Notes: generated from the letters alone by a model not told the origin. Shown: positions 1-7,725, numbered from the stretch's first letter. The stretch is DNA of 64,000 bases from Candidatus Electrothrix rattekaaiensis (GCA_032595675.1 JAVQMD010000001.1:2388640-2452639); one strand, 5' to 3'. Translations and numbers: made by a program.

Positions 1-527
1 CGGATACCGCTATGATCTTTGTCAACACCAATTTGGCTGCCTGTGCCGGAGCAGTTGCCGGCATGATCACCTCTTGGGTTATGTTTAAAAAGCCGGACAT
101 CAGCATGAGTTTAAACGGTGCCTTGGCTGGCCTAGTAGGTATTACTGCGGGTTGCGCCAATGTCAGCCCGACCAGTTCCATACTTATCGGCGCAATTGCC
201 GGTATTCTGGTGGTCTTCTCGGTTGTCACCATTGATCGGATGCACATTGATGATCCGGTGGGCGCGGTTTCTGTCCACGGTGTCTGCGGTGCCTGGGGAA
301 CCTTGGCTGCTGGCCTGTTTAACATGGACGGCATGACCGCCAAAATCATCATCACCCAGCTGATCGGCATCGGATCCGCCTTTGCTTGGAGCTTCGGTTG
401 CGCCTTTATCCTCTTCACCGTTATCAAGCGCACAGTCGGCCTGCGGGTTACCGAAGAAGAAGAGATCGAAGGTCTGGATTACGGCGAGCACGGTTCTCAT
501 GCCTATGCTGATTTTATGACTAAGTAG
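1..527 (+). CDS. amt: Ammonium transporter (Amt family), C-terminal part
   Basis: The frame is open from the left edge, so this is the 3' part of a longer gene; about 175 residues are visible. Amt proteins are trimeric inner-membrane channels for ammonium/ammonia. The visible part has several hydrophobic glycine-rich helices and the family motif VHGVCGAWGTLAAGLF, which carries one of the paired pore histidines, then a short charged cytoplasmic tail rich in Glu. The tail ends in HAYADF, close to the usual Amt C-terminus. No glnK gene follows; the next gene is adk after about 440 bases. Assignment to the family is firm; the N-terminal half lies outside the window. Confidence 0.95.
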   Translation, partial: DTAMIFVNTNLAACAGAVAGMITSWVMFKKPDISMSLNGALAGLVGITAGCANVSPTSSILIGAIAGILVVFSVVTIDRMHIDDPVGAVSVHGVCGAWGTLAAGLFNMDGMTAKIIITQLIGIGSAFAWSFGCAFILFTVIKRTVGLRVTEEEEIEGLDYGEHGSHAYADFMTK

Positions 528-536
528 CACCCCCAT

Positions 537-555
537 CCCGCCCCTCCGGGGCGGG
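537..555 (+). terminator. GC-rich hairpin after amt
   Basis: Ten bases after the amt stop codon an 8-bp perfect stem (CCCGCCCC/GGGGCGGG) with a 3-base loop is followed by an A-rich, not T-rich, stretch. It is placed like a terminator but lacks a U-tract, so it may only be an mRNA 3'-end stabiliser. Confidence 0.4.
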
Positions 556-575
556 AACAATATAAAATCATAACC

Positions 576-672
576 AAACTTGTTTGAACGGAAACGGCCC
601 GCAAAGGTCTCTCCGGCCCGTGGCCGGGGAAGACATCTCCCCGTGCAGGTCCAACCGTTCATTCAAGTTTTT
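576..672 (+). ncRNA. Candidate structured RNA between amt and adk
   Basis: Two distant arms pair into a long closing helix: AAACTTG (576-582) with CAAGTTT (664-670) and TGAACGG (585-591) with CCGTTCA (655-661), separated by a symmetrical TT/TT internal loop. Inside are two alternative hairpins that share bases: an 8-bp stem at 611-629 and a GGGGA/TCCCC stem at 626-642. The closing helix runs into five T residues, like an intrinsic terminator. No ORF is credible here. I do not recognise an Rfam family. It could be a small RNA or a cis-regulatory leader; the mutually exclusive hairpins would suit a switch. Confidence 0.4.
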
Positions 673-681
673 CATGTTGCC

Positions 682-697
682 CTCGGAACCGCCGAGG
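682..697 (+). other. Small hairpin in the adk leader
   Basis: CTCGG/CCGAG-type inverted repeat just downstream of the candidate RNA. The remaining sequence to the adk start (700-955) holds no gene that I can support; it is AT-richer near adk and probably contains the adk promoter. Confidence 0.3.
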
Positions 698-968
698 ACG
701 CATTTATTTCCTCCGCCCGACCTCTTTCGGTGCGATGTTCAGATCGTACCGCAAATTTCATCCCTCCCGCCGCATTTTCCTACCATCAAAGGCAAAGATG
801 GTGTAAGGTGTTCAGTTTTCCCTTTAGGAGAGTTTATCCCTAATCTTAAACAGAAAAGCAGCATGTAATCGACAATCACAAGCTCTATCGAGTTTGTATC
901 TCAAGGTCACATCTGCTTTATCAGCAAATCATAAGAAATCATAAAGAATACTTACAAGGAGAATACCC

Positions 969-1616
969 ATGAAACTCATCCTTCTCGGCGCACCCGGTGC
1001 AGGCAAAGGAACTGTTGCAAAACTTCTGACCGCTATTGACGGTTCTGTCCAAATTTCCACCGGTGACATTCTGCGCGGTGCTGTTCAGGCCGGAAGCGAC
1101 CTGGGAAAAGAGGCTGAAGGCTACATGAAGCGCGGCGATCTGGTTCCTGATTCTCTGATCATGGGCATTATGGGAAAACGCCTTCAGGAAGACGACTGCG
1201 CCAAGGGCTTTCTGCTGGACGGCTTTCCCCGTACTATCCCCCAGGCCGAAGCCCTGAAAGAGCTGCTCGTCGAACTGGACATCACCCTGGACAAGGCGGT
1301 GAGCATTGACGTACCCAAGGACATCATTCTGGATCGTCTCTGCACCCGCCGCACCTGCGAGAACGGCGATTGCCAAGCCATCTATAATGTAAAATCCAAT
1401 CCGCCCAAACAGGAAGGCATCTGCGATAAATGCGGTTCCAAGGTTGTGCAGCGTGAAGACGAGACCGAAGAGGCAATCAGCCACCGTCTTGCCACCTACA
1501 ACGAAAAGACAGCCCCGCTGATCGGTTTTTACGAGAAGGAAGGCCTGCTGCTTTCTGTTGAGGCCACCTCCAGTGACGCTGTTATCGACGCTGTCAAAAA
1601 AGAGCTGAGCCTGTAA
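969..1616 (+). CDS. adk: Adenylate kinase
   Basis: Cytoplasmic enzyme interconverting ATP + AMP and 2 ADP. The 215-residue length is typical of the long bacterial form. Visible signatures are the P-loop GAPGAGKGT at residues 7-15, the AMP-binding segment STGDILR, the motif GFPRT, and a LID domain with four cysteines (CENGDC and CDKCG) that should bind a structural zinc ion. The ATG is preceded at a good distance by AAGGAG, which fixes the start. It is followed within 100 bases by purC on the same strand, so the two purine-metabolism genes may be co-transcribed. No anomalies seen. Confidence 0.98.
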   Translation: MKLILLGAPGAGKGTVAKLLTAIDGSVQISTGDILRGAVQAGSDLGKEAEGYMKRGDLVPDSLIMGIMGKRLQEDDCAKGFLLDGFPRTIPQAEALKELLVELDITLDKAVSIDVPKDIILDRLCTRRTCENGDCQAIYNVKSNPPKQEGICDKCGSKVVQREDETEEAISHRLATYNEKTAPLIGFYEKEGLLLSVEATSSDAVIDAVKKELSL

Positions 1617-1650
1617 GACATTCACGGCAGCCCTCTTTTGCAGGATGCCG

Positions 1651-1677
1651 TAGGGGCACGGCGTGTCGTGCCCCTGT
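1651..1677. repeat. Palindromic intergenic element
   Basis: Inverted repeat with arms GGGGCACG and CGTGCCCC between adk and purC. A related, perfect 28-bp palindrome with the same GTAGGGG.../...CCCCTAC outer arms lies at 56551-56578, so this is a dispersed palindromic repeat of the REP type. Confidence 0.6.
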
Positions 1678-1698
1678 AACCACCACCGAGTATATACC

Positions 1699-2589
1699 AT
1701 GAGTAACGCTGTTATCCGGACCGATCTGCCGGAACTGAACCTGCTTCATCGGGGCAAGGTTCGCGACATGTACGAAATCCCCGGTCATGAGGACAAATTG
1801 CTCATGATCGCCACCGACAGAATCTCTGCCTATGACGTGGTAATGGATGATCCCATTATCGACAAAGGCAGGGTGCTGACTCAGATCTCCCTGTTCTGGT
1901 TTGATCTGCTGGCCGACATTGTGCCCAACCACCTGATCTCGGCTGATGTTGATCAGTACCCGGCAGTCTGTCACCAATATCGGGACCAACTGGAAGGCCG
2001 TTCCATGCTGGTGCGCCGCACCAAGGTTATGCCCATTGAATGCATCGTTCGGGGCTATCTCTCCGGTTCCTTTTGGTCAGCTTACAAGAAAGACACCACG
2101 GTCTGCGGCTTTGCCCTGCCTGAAGGTATGCAGGAGTCTGATAAATTCCCTCGACCGCTCTTTACCCCATCCACCAAGGCGGAACAGGGGCTGCACGACG
2201 AGAATATCTCAGTGGCCCAGATGGAAGAGATTATCGGCAAGGACGTTGCGGATAAGATGGGGGACATCAGTATTCGTTTGTATGAGAAGGCTTCGGAATA
2301 TGCCCGCAGCAAGGGAATCATCATTGCGGACACCAAGTTCGAACTCGGCATGGTCGATGGCAAGCTGATCCTGATTGATGAGGTACTAACCCCGGATTCT
2401 TCCCGCTTTTGGCCTATGGATGAGTATAAGCCAGGCCAGGGACAACCCAGCTTTGACAAGCAGTTCCTGCGGGATTATCTCTCTTCGCTGGACTGGGGCA
2501 AGCAACCGCCTCCCCCTCCTCTACCAGCCGAGATAGTGGAGAAAACCGCTGCCCGTTATAAAGAAGCGCAGGAGCGTTTGACCGCCTAA
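1699..2589 (+). CDS. purC: Phosphoribosylaminoimidazole-succinocarboxamide synthase (SAICAR synthetase)
   Basis: Catalyses the ATP-dependent condensation of CAIR with aspartate in de novo purine synthesis. The 296-residue protein begins MSNAVIRTDLPEL and shows family motifs HRGKVRDMYEI, ATDRISAYDVV, ECIVRGYLSGS, and DTKFELG followed by LIDEVLTPDSSRFW. I chose the ATG at 1699; an upstream start at 1663 would add twelve residues with no family counterpart that overlap the palindromic element. No strong Shine-Dalgarno is visible. The length matches the longer (about 300 aa) purC class. Confidence 0.97.
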   Translation: MSNAVIRTDLPELNLLHRGKVRDMYEIPGHEDKLLMIATDRISAYDVVMDDPIIDKGRVLTQISLFWFDLLADIVPNHLISADVDQYPAVCHQYRDQLEGRSMLVRRTKVMPIECIVRGYLSGSFWSAYKKDTTVCGFALPEGMQESDKFPRPLFTPSTKAEQGLHDENISVAQMEEIIGKDVADKMGDISIRLYEKASEYARSKGIIIADTKFELGMVDGKLILIDEVLTPDSSRFWPMDEYKPGQGQPSFDKQFLRDYLSSLDWGKQPPPPPLPAEIVEKTAARYKEAQERLTA

Positions 2590-2604
2590 ATTTCTTATTT
2601 CTTT

Positions 2605-2638
2605 AACCACCGGCTTCTGGAGACAGAAGACGGTGGTT
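2605..2638 (+). terminator. Terminator hairpin after purC
   Basis: Long interrupted stem AACCACCG-CTTCTG / CAGAAG-CGGTGGTT around a GAGA tetraloop, fifteen bases after the purC stop, followed by a weak T-rich run. Confidence 0.75.
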
Positions 2639-2770
2639 ATCTTTACTCTTCTCTGTAACGCCCTCCTTCCCACCTCGTTTTCTCTTTATCTTCCAACTGC
2701 AATCCTCCCCGAACAGGCATTCCCGCTTGCAGGGAAAATCGCATCTGCTGGCCGAATACGGCGCAGGTCG

Positions 2771-2974
2771 TTAGCTGTGCAGATATTTTTTCAGATCGCG
2801 GTAAAAATTTTGATGCGAACCCAAGGCATACAAAAACAAGGTCTCGCCGCTTACTTCGTATGCGAGCAATATCAGCTGGCTGGCTGATGTATATTTACAC
2901 ACTTGAACACCGCTCAGATCGCCCAGCTTCATTTTTCCGACAGCAGGGTTGTCAATGATTACCCCTCTTTGAGA
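2771..2974 (-). pseudogene. RelE/ParE-type toxin, C-terminal remnant
   Basis: The minus-strand frame encodes about 67 residues ending ALGSHQNFYRDLKKYLHS, which resembles the C-terminal half of RelE/ParE-superfamily toxins (pattern LLAY...LGSHENFYRDLK). No plausible start codon precedes the homologous part, and the N-terminal helices are missing. It is in the same frame as, and directly follows the stop of, the antitoxin-like fragment at 2975-3115, so the pair looks like a decayed TA operon. Family call rests on pattern memory. Confidence 0.55.
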
Positions 2975-3115
2975 TCACTCATCCTCCTCACCGAACACAT
3001 AAGGTGTTCCCTGCCCGGCCTTTACCTGCTCTCTGCCGAGTAAGGTATTTTGCAGAAAAGGAAGCGGCAGATCAGGATTCTCTTCAATCATCTGCCCGAT
3101 TTTTGAGTAACCGGC
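2975..3115 (-). pseudogene. Antitoxin-like C-terminal fragment
   Basis: About 45 residues ending REQVKAGQGTPYVFGEEDE, typical of the acidic tail of small TA antitoxins, immediately upstream of the truncated RelE-like sequence. The open frame continues upstream only as an antisense reading through the Rpn gene. I infer a relic antitoxin whose 5' part was lost when the neighbouring Rpn locus arrived or decayed. Confidence 0.4.
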
Positions 3116-3252
3116 ACAACGGAGCGTGCATTCGATCAACACGCAACCATGCAATCGTGAGCCACGAAACCCTGCATAGAAATCTCCTTCCCAGGCAGAC
3201 GGGGGACATTCCGCAGTTGCCAAAACCAGCGAATATCGGTTATATTCAGCGT

Positions 3253-4293
3253 ATGAGTTCGGTAACCAATCCACACGACCATGTTTTCCGGCAGACCTTT
3301 GGGCAACCCGAGGTGGCAGCAGGCTATTTCCGTCATAACCTGCCGGAAGAACTGCTTGAACATATTGATTTAGAAACACTGGAGCGGATTCCAGACACCT
3401 TTGTTGATCCTGAGCTGCACCCTTCGGCATCCGACCTGCTCTACACTGTGGATTACACACCCGTACAGGACGGCGAGACAAAAAAACTCCTGCTCTATCT
3501 GCTCCTTGAGCACAAGAGCTATGCCGATCCCATGACCGTGTTTCAGGTTCTGCGCTATCTGGTGCGTATTTGGGAAGAATACTGTGCAGCGCATCCCAAG
3601 GCAACAACGCTGCCGCCTGTGTATCCGATGATCATCTATCACGGGGCACGGCCCTGGCAACATCCGGTGAATTTTCATTCTCTGTTCACAATTCAGGAAC
3701 CGGCTCTGCTGTCGCGTCTGCCGGAATTTTCTCCGGTGCTTCAGGATTTTTCCCGGCTGGACGACCGGGATATTCGGGGCGGGGTGTCGGCCCGGACCGT
3801 GCTGCTGACCCTGAAACATGTTTTTCGTGACGATTTGCTGGAGCAATTGCCAAAAATACTGGCACAGGCTCAGGAGATGCTGGAAAATGAAAACGGACGC
3901 GAGATTATATTCACCCTGCTCTATTATCTCACCGAGGGCACGGGGAAACTGGACGAAGAAACACTTGGGACAGTTCTGGAAGATTCTGTTCACGGAGGTG
4001 GTATTATGCAATCGTTTTTAAAGAAATATTATGATCAAGGGCTTGAGCAGGGAGTGCAGCAGGGAATGCAACAGGGAGTACAACAAGGAATTCGGCAGGG
4101 TGTACAGGAAGGGATTCAGCAGGGTGTGCAACAGGGTGAACAGCGGGTTCTTTCGCGTCTGCTGAAAAAACGTTTTGGCGAGCTACCCGAGTGGGCGGAA
4201 CAGATGCTGAAAGAGGCGTCAGGCAGGATGCTTGAGGTTTGGTCCGAACGCGTTCTGACCGCTGCCGCCCTTGAGGATGTCTTTGCCGAATAG
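3253..4293 (+). CDS. Rpn family recombination-promoting nuclease / putative transposase
   Basis: 346-residue protein of the Rpn (YhgA-like, PD-(D/E)xK) family. The N-terminal domain has the family blocks NPHDHVFRQTF, DTFVDPELHPSASDLLYTV and LLYLLLEHKSYADP; the last contains the E-x-K-like catalytic site. Residues about 255-290 are a Gln-rich short repeat (GVQQG, GIQQG units), then a C-terminal helical region RVLSRLLKKRFGELPEWAEQ. E. coli Rpn proteins are DNA endonucleases promoting RecA-independent recombination. The ATG at 3253 matches the start of the paralogue at 63553 (both ATG-AGT after a cggttatatt motif), so longer readings are rejected. Confidence 0.88.
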   Translation: MSSVTNPHDHVFRQTFGQPEVAAGYFRHNLPEELLEHIDLETLERIPDTFVDPELHPSASDLLYTVDYTPVQDGETKKLLLYLLLEHKSYADPMTVFQVLRYLVRIWEEYCAAHPKATTLPPVYPMIIYHGARPWQHPVNFHSLFTIQEPALLSRLPEFSPVLQDFSRLDDRDIRGGVSARTVLLTLKHVFRDDLLEQLPKILAQAQEMLENENGREIIFTLLYYLTEGTGKLDEETLGTVLEDSVHGGGIMQSFLKKYYDQGLEQGVQQGMQQGVQQGIRQGVQEGIQQGVQQGEQRVLSRLLKKRFGELPEWAEQMLKEASGRMLEVWSERVLTAAALEDVFAE

Positions 4294-4326
4294 TGCCTGT
4301 TCTACTACAAAGCGGACAATTCCCAA

Positions 4327-4492
4327 GTGACGCAAGATAATCCCCAGGGGGCGCATGACAATCCCCTTTTCCCATCTCCTTTCCGGTCCGATGCGGGAAA
4401 AATCCCCGCAGGCCGGATGCAGGGTGGCGTGGCAAGCCGGAATGCGGGACGCTTTGGGGGAAACGAAGGATTGCCACCCTACCAGACTCTTG
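4327..4492 (+). repeat. Composite dispersed repeat, copy 1
   Basis: Two 21-bp-type units (GTGACGCAAG...ATCCCC), a degenerate CCCATCT hairpin module and a right-hand module (GGAATGCGGGACGCTTTGGG ... ATTGCC). It lies between the Rpn gene and the first TA operon. Confidence 0.8.
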
Positions 4493-4532
4493 ACAAATCG
4501 TAGCTCACAGACTACAAATACTCATGATCTAA

Positions 4533-4829
4533 GAAATCGAAACAACGCCCTCTTTTGATAAATGGCTAAAAAAGCTCCGTGACCGCAAGGCGGTTCTTGC
4601 GGTTACCGCCCGTCTTGACCGGGCAAAGCTGGGTAATTTCGGCGATGTTGCGCCGGTCGGCAGCGGCATCAGTGAGATGCGGATTTTTGTCGGCCAAGGC
4701 TACCGTCTGTATTACGTAATCCGTGAAGGTCGGATCATCCTCCTGCTCTGCGGCGGCAACAAATCGACCCAGGAAAGGGATATAAAAAAAGCAAAAGAGA
4801 TGCTTAAACAATCAGGGGAACAGTTATGA
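4533..4829 (+). pseudogene. HigB-like RelE/ParE toxin with in-frame stop at codon 3
   Basis: An open frame of 98 codons matches the addiction-module killer family and the intact toxin at 13383-13679 (shared blocks RLDRA, GD, PVG, EMR, GGxKS). The natural start appears to be ATG at 4524, but it reads ATG-ATC-TAA, so translation from it would stop after two residues. The next in-frame Met is about 45 codons further on. The downstream antitoxin overlaps the toxin stop by four bases (ATGA) and is intact. Either the toxin is inactivated, a non-AUG start is used, or there is a base-calling error. Confidence 0.75.
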
Positions 4830-5104
4830 CGCTTGCTACCAAACCCTACAACCCGTTCGATTATCTGGAAACAAAAGAAGAAATCAACGAGTATCTGAAC
4901 AACGCCTATATGGATGACGATCCCAGAGTCTTTCTTGTCGCCTTGGGGTATCTGGCCAGAAAACAGGGGATGAGCGAGGTGGCCAGAAAGGCGGGTCTGA
5001 ACCGTGAGAGCCTGTACAAGGCCCTTGCCGGAGAAGGCAATCCGAGATTTTCCACGGTCAGCAGGGTCATCAAGGCACTTGGCTGCCGACTGGCTGTTGC
5101 GTGA
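4826..5104 (+). CDS. Helix-turn-helix antitoxin, HigA-like addiction-module antidote
   Basis: 92-residue DNA-binding antitoxin. An acidic N-terminal part (EEINEYLNNAYMDDDP) precedes a HTH domain with GMSEVARKAGLNRESLYKAL and RFSTVSRVIKALGCRL, the signature of the putative addiction module antidote family. Toxin-first order and ATGA overlap are typical of HigBA-type operons, where the antitoxin represses its own promoter. Its cognate toxin carries an early stop, so this antitoxin may be orphaned. A paralogue sits at 13071-13379. Confidence 0.88.
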   Translation: MTLATKPYNPFDYLETKEEINEYLNNAYMDDDPRVFLVALGYLARKQGMSEVARKAGLNRESLYKALAGEGNPRFSTVSRVIKALGCRLAVA

Positions 5105-5121
5105 ATTCAGCCAACCCTTTC

Positions 5122-5222
5122 TGACGCAAGGCAATCCCCCGGTGACGCAAGATCATCCCCAAGGGGCGCAAGACAATCCCCTTTCCCCATCTCCTTTCTC
5201 GGCAGATGGCGAAATCCCGCAG
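5122..5222 (+). repeat. Composite dispersed repeat, copy 2
   Basis: Three 21-bp-type units followed by the conserved CCCATCT ... AGATGG hairpin module. It starts 18 bases after the antitoxin stop and abuts the truncated PIN gene. Confidence 0.85.
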
Positions 5223-5290
5223 CTCATACTCATCATTCGTCCGCTTTCTCGTTGGGATTTTCCGTATGCAAATTTTCAGCTTGTGCAATA

Positions 5291-5512
5291 TCAAGCAGAC
5301 AATGCCTTCAGTAATTCTTCATAATCCTGCGAAGACAGAGAACCTTCTCTCACTCTTCTCGAAAAGGCGCAGGTTGTTTCAACAAGGGTTAATTGGGAGG
5401 TGAAGACTGTCAGCGTGCAGGGAAACACAAGGAGGGAGTTTATCCAGCGGCTTCCTGATTCCGTAACATACCGTTTGACCAAGGCACTCGTGTCAAAGTA
5501 TGCGGATTCCAT
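5291..5512 (-). pseudogene. PIN-domain toxin, truncated (VapC-like)
   Basis: 73 residues: MESAYFDTSALVKRYVTESG is a clear PIN-domain N-terminus with the first catalytic Asp (FDTSALVKRY), and the central helix contains the second acidic residue (LVETTCAF). PIN toxins are about 130 residues; the C-terminal half with the remaining acidic residues is absent, and the frame ends close to a dispersed repeat. Start overlaps the upstream antitoxin stop (TAATG). The ribonuclease is most likely inactive. Confidence 0.75.
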
Positions 5513-5811
5513 TATTGATCACGTTCCGAGAGAATGATCTCTGAAAGCGGTTTTCCTTTTGCCTTTCCGAGTTTTTCTGCGATGCTCAAGCGCCTTTTTT
5601 CAGAGACAGGATCGGGCGGTACGGGAAGCGTTGCTTGGTGATCTGAGCGTATCAAACCGGCGTTGCGCATGATCTGAAGAAGCTCGTCCTTTGCATCATG
5701 AGGCTCCGCAGGCAGTACGATAATGCGTACAGATTGATTGTCGGAAAGATTAAGCGGTGAGGCGGGATGCAGGCTGCCGTTTTTGTAGGTTGCGGTTATG
5801 GTTTCAGGCAT
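5512..5811 (-). CDS. AF2212/DUF104-like antitoxin
   Basis: 99 residues. The N-terminus ITATYKNGSLHPASPLNLSD matches the DUF104/AF2212 small beta-rich antitoxin pattern (xIxAxYENGVLxPLxPLxL). The remainder is charged and ends KGKPLSEIILSERDQ, a likely toxin-binding tail. It is translationally coupled (TAATG) to the truncated PIN gene, hence a VapBC-type operon in which the toxin has decayed but the antitoxin is kept. Confidence 0.75.
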   Translation of the reverse strand: MPETITATYKNGSLHPASPLNLSDNQSVRIIVLPAEPHDAKDELLQIMRNAGLIRSDHQATLPVPPDPVSEKRRLSIAEKLGKAKGKPLSEIILSERDQ

Positions 5812-5942
5812 GGCTTACTCTGGGCAGAGGAATATTTTGCATGATTGCTCATGAAAATATATACGTGCGGAGGGAAAAAGTCAAATGGCAATGGATTATC
5901 CTGACGAATCCTCAACGGCCATATTGCGACCAGCACCCCCCA

Positions 5943-6107
5943 CGTCTGCAATAACCCCAGCCCCTCATTACCGGAGCAATCCCCCTGTGACGCAAGGCAA
6001 TCCCCCTGTGACGCAAGATCATCCCCCAAGGGGCGCATGGAAATCCCGTGGGCGGCAGGCGGGAATGTGGGCCGTTTTTGGGAAGCGAAGGGTTGCCCAA
6101 CCTACAA
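5943..6107 (+). repeat. Composite dispersed repeat, copy 3
   Basis: Left module (GCAATAACCCCAGCCCCTCA) shared with copy 5 at 7726, then 21-bp-type units, then the right module (GGGAATGTGGGCCGTTTTTG...GTTGCCCAACCTAC). The hairpin module is absent here, so copies differ by module loss. Confidence 0.85.
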
Positions 6108-6128
6108 GGCTTACCGTCCAGATGATAC

Positions 6129-6157
6129 TTGCTTTTCCTTTCTATCCGTTATATTAT
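6129..6157 (+). promoter_or_regulatory. Promoter of the 6.2-kb antitoxin/PIN operon
   Basis: TTGCTT (6129-6134), 17-bp spacer, TATTAT (6152-6157). The same architecture and much of the surrounding sequence recurs upstream of the YoeB operon (12572-12600). Confidence 0.55.
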
Positions 6158-6201
6158 CTATATAATAACTATCAATAGTTTTTTTTGATGAGGTGAACAC
6201 C

Positions 6202-6447
6202 ATGAATGCAGCCTTGAAACCGATCATAAAAAATATCCGGCAATTTCCCTTATCAGATCAATTGGAACTGATAAGGGAAATAACACGCACACTTTCTCAC
6301 TGTTACCCTAAGAAACGTGACAACAACGCAAAAGCTCTCTCGAATCACCATGAATGGTTTAAAAAGATCATTCATCTGAATCCGTCTGAAACGTCCACGG
6401 AAACGCTTAATCGTCGGATAGAGCAGGAAAGAGAGTCTTGGGATTAG
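6202..6447 (+). CDS. Small antitoxin upstream of PIN toxin
   Basis: 81 residues from the ATG at 6202, which has GAGGTG six bases upstream; a GTG start at 6193 is less likely. The N-terminal part NIRQFPLSDQLELIREITRTL resembles the helical N-termini of PIN-partner antitoxins found in filamentous cyanobacteria and deltaproteobacteria; the C-terminus is charged (RRIEQERESWD). The PIN gene starts two bases after the stop, so the pair is translationally coupled. Role as antitoxin is inferred from position and size. Confidence 0.75.
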   Translation: MNAALKPIIKNIRQFPLSDQLELIREITRTLSHCYPKKRDNNAKALSNHHEWFKKIIHLNPSETSTETLNRRIEQERESWD

Positions 6448-6449
6448 GC

Positions 6450-6860
6450 ATGGCCTTCATTTACGCAGATAGCTGCATTATTATTTACCTGATAGAAGGT
6501 GATTTCAAGCGAAGAGAACGAATTGCGGAATATCTCTTGCGTTCCGATTCTGCACCGAACCGAATCGGTTTTTCTGATCTGACCCGCATGGAATGCCTGA
6601 TTCATCCTGTTCGTGAAGGGAATGTGCAGTTGCGTTCCGCTTACGAAGAATTTTTCAGCGGCCCTTGCTCTGATTATATCCCGTTAACTTCCGAAGTTTT
6701 TGACAAGGCGACAGAACTCCGGGCCGAATATAGCCTCAAAACACCCGATGCAATTCATCTGGCTGCTGCTCTGGTCAGCGGATGTGATGTATTTCTGACA
6801 AATGATCTTCGGCTCAACAGAGTTGATGTCGAAATTTCCCTTGAAGTCCCTCCGCTTTAA
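6450..6860 (+). CDS. PIN-domain ribonuclease toxin (VapC-like)
   Basis: 136 residues from ATG 6450. PIN signatures: MAFIYADSCIIIYLIEG with the first Asp, FSDLTRMECLIHPVREG with the conserved Glu, TPDAIHLAAALVSGCDVFLTND with the C-terminal acidic residues. Such toxins cleave RNA (often tRNA or rRNA) and are inhibited by the co-expressed antitoxin upstream. The module is complete and looks functional. Confidence 0.9.
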   Translation: MAFIYADSCIIIYLIEGDFKRRERIAEYLLRSDSAPNRIGFSDLTRMECLIHPVREGNVQLRSAYEEFFSGPCSDYIPLTSEVFDKATELRAEYSLKTPDAIHLAAALVSGCDVFLTNDLRLNRVDVEISLEVPPL

Positions 6861-6893
6861 CTCCTTTACTCTTCCCTCAGCTTCCTCCCCCCA

Positions 6894-6983
6894 TGTCACG
6901 CAAGAGATCCCCAAGGGGCGCATGGCAACCCCTTTTCCCATCTTCTTTTCTGGCAGATGGGGGAAATCCCGCAGGTGGGCGGC
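6894..6983 (+). repeat. Composite dispersed repeat, copy 4
   Basis: 21-bp-type units (TCACGCAAGAGATCCCC, GGGCGCATGGCAACCCC) and the hairpin CCCATCT/AGATGGG, between two convergent TA modules. Confidence 0.85.
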
Positions 6984-6996
6984 AGATTTTCACAGA

Positions 6997-7407
6997 TCAG
7001 GAAAAAGCAATCTTAAATTTTTTCCTGCCTTTGATACGATAGATGGTAAAATCTCTGTCTATGGTTGCCACAGTATCAAGACTGAGTTGTTCAGCCAGAT
7101 AAACAAGGCATGAATCGGCAAAGTCCATCGGAAGGTCTTTATATTTTTCCGTCAGCTCCCTGATCCGCCCGAAGTCACTGTTTTCAATATTCCATATTTC
7201 TACAGCTCCTCTGTGTATCCATTCCAGAAAATCCAACTGTGCCTGTCTGCTGAAATCCAGCATATGCAGTGTTTCCGTCACCGATGCCAAGGTGGTGATC
7301 AGCGGGATTCTGTTTGTACGGATAAAATCGACCGCAGCCTGATGATACCTGTCCGAGGCATCGAACAGGGCGATCATTGGACCGGAATCCATCAGGATCT
7401 TTTTCAT
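6997..7407 (-). CDS. PIN-domain toxin (VapC-like)
   Basis: 136 residues: KKILMDSGPMIALFDASDRYH (first Asp, D-S-G-P variant), LASVTETLHML with the conserved Glu, DFADSCLVYLAEQL and VATIDRDF with the distal Asp residues. The start overlaps the upstream antitoxin by four bases. Complete four-acid PIN site, so probably active RNase toxin. Confidence 0.88.
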   Translation of the reverse strand: MKKILMDSGPMIALFDASDRYHQAAVDFIRTNRIPLITTLASVTETLHMLDFSRQAQLDFLEWIHRGAVEIWNIENSDFGRIRELTEKYKDLPMDFADSCLVYLAEQLSLDTVATIDRDFTIYRIKGRKKFKIAFS

Positions 7408-7646
7408 TTTCTTTTGGCCCGGATTTTATCCTTTACCAACTCTTTTCGTCGTGAAGACAGGTCATCACGACCGCTTGCGTGTTTACCGAAAAGATCATGA
7501 CCGGCATCCCAGGCGTTCCGAGGTTTAAGCCTGCCGATGTACTCAAGAATGCTTCGACGGATCAATTCCGACTTTGAAAGTCCCATATTTTCCGCTGTGT
7601 TTTTCAGTAGCTGCTCTAACTGCGGATCAAGTCTCAGGGTAATCAT
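7404..7646 (-). CDS. Ribbon-helix-helix antitoxin (CopG-like)
   Basis: 80 residues from the ATG at 7646, preceded by GGAGGTGAAATAT. The N-terminus MITLRLDPQLEQLLKNTAEN and GLSKSELIRRSILEYI form a ribbon-helix-helix DNA-binding domain; the basic C-terminus ends DKIRAKRK. Overlaps the PIN toxin by four bases, as expected for a VapBC operon. Confidence 0.88.
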   Translation of the reverse strand: MITLRLDPQLEQLLKNTAENMGLSKSELIRRSILEYIGRLKPRNAWDAGHDLFGKHASGRDDLSSRRKELVKDKIRAKRK

Positions 7647-7725
7647 ATATTTCACCTCCGTATTACGGATTGTAATACATAGAGGAGTGGTTGGCAAGGA
7701 TGTTGCAGGAGAGACGTTCGCAATA

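Noticed and set aside
580..868. Short plus-strand frames between amt and adk
   Set aside because: Overlap the inverted-repeat RNA candidate; no ribosome site and no recognisable protein.
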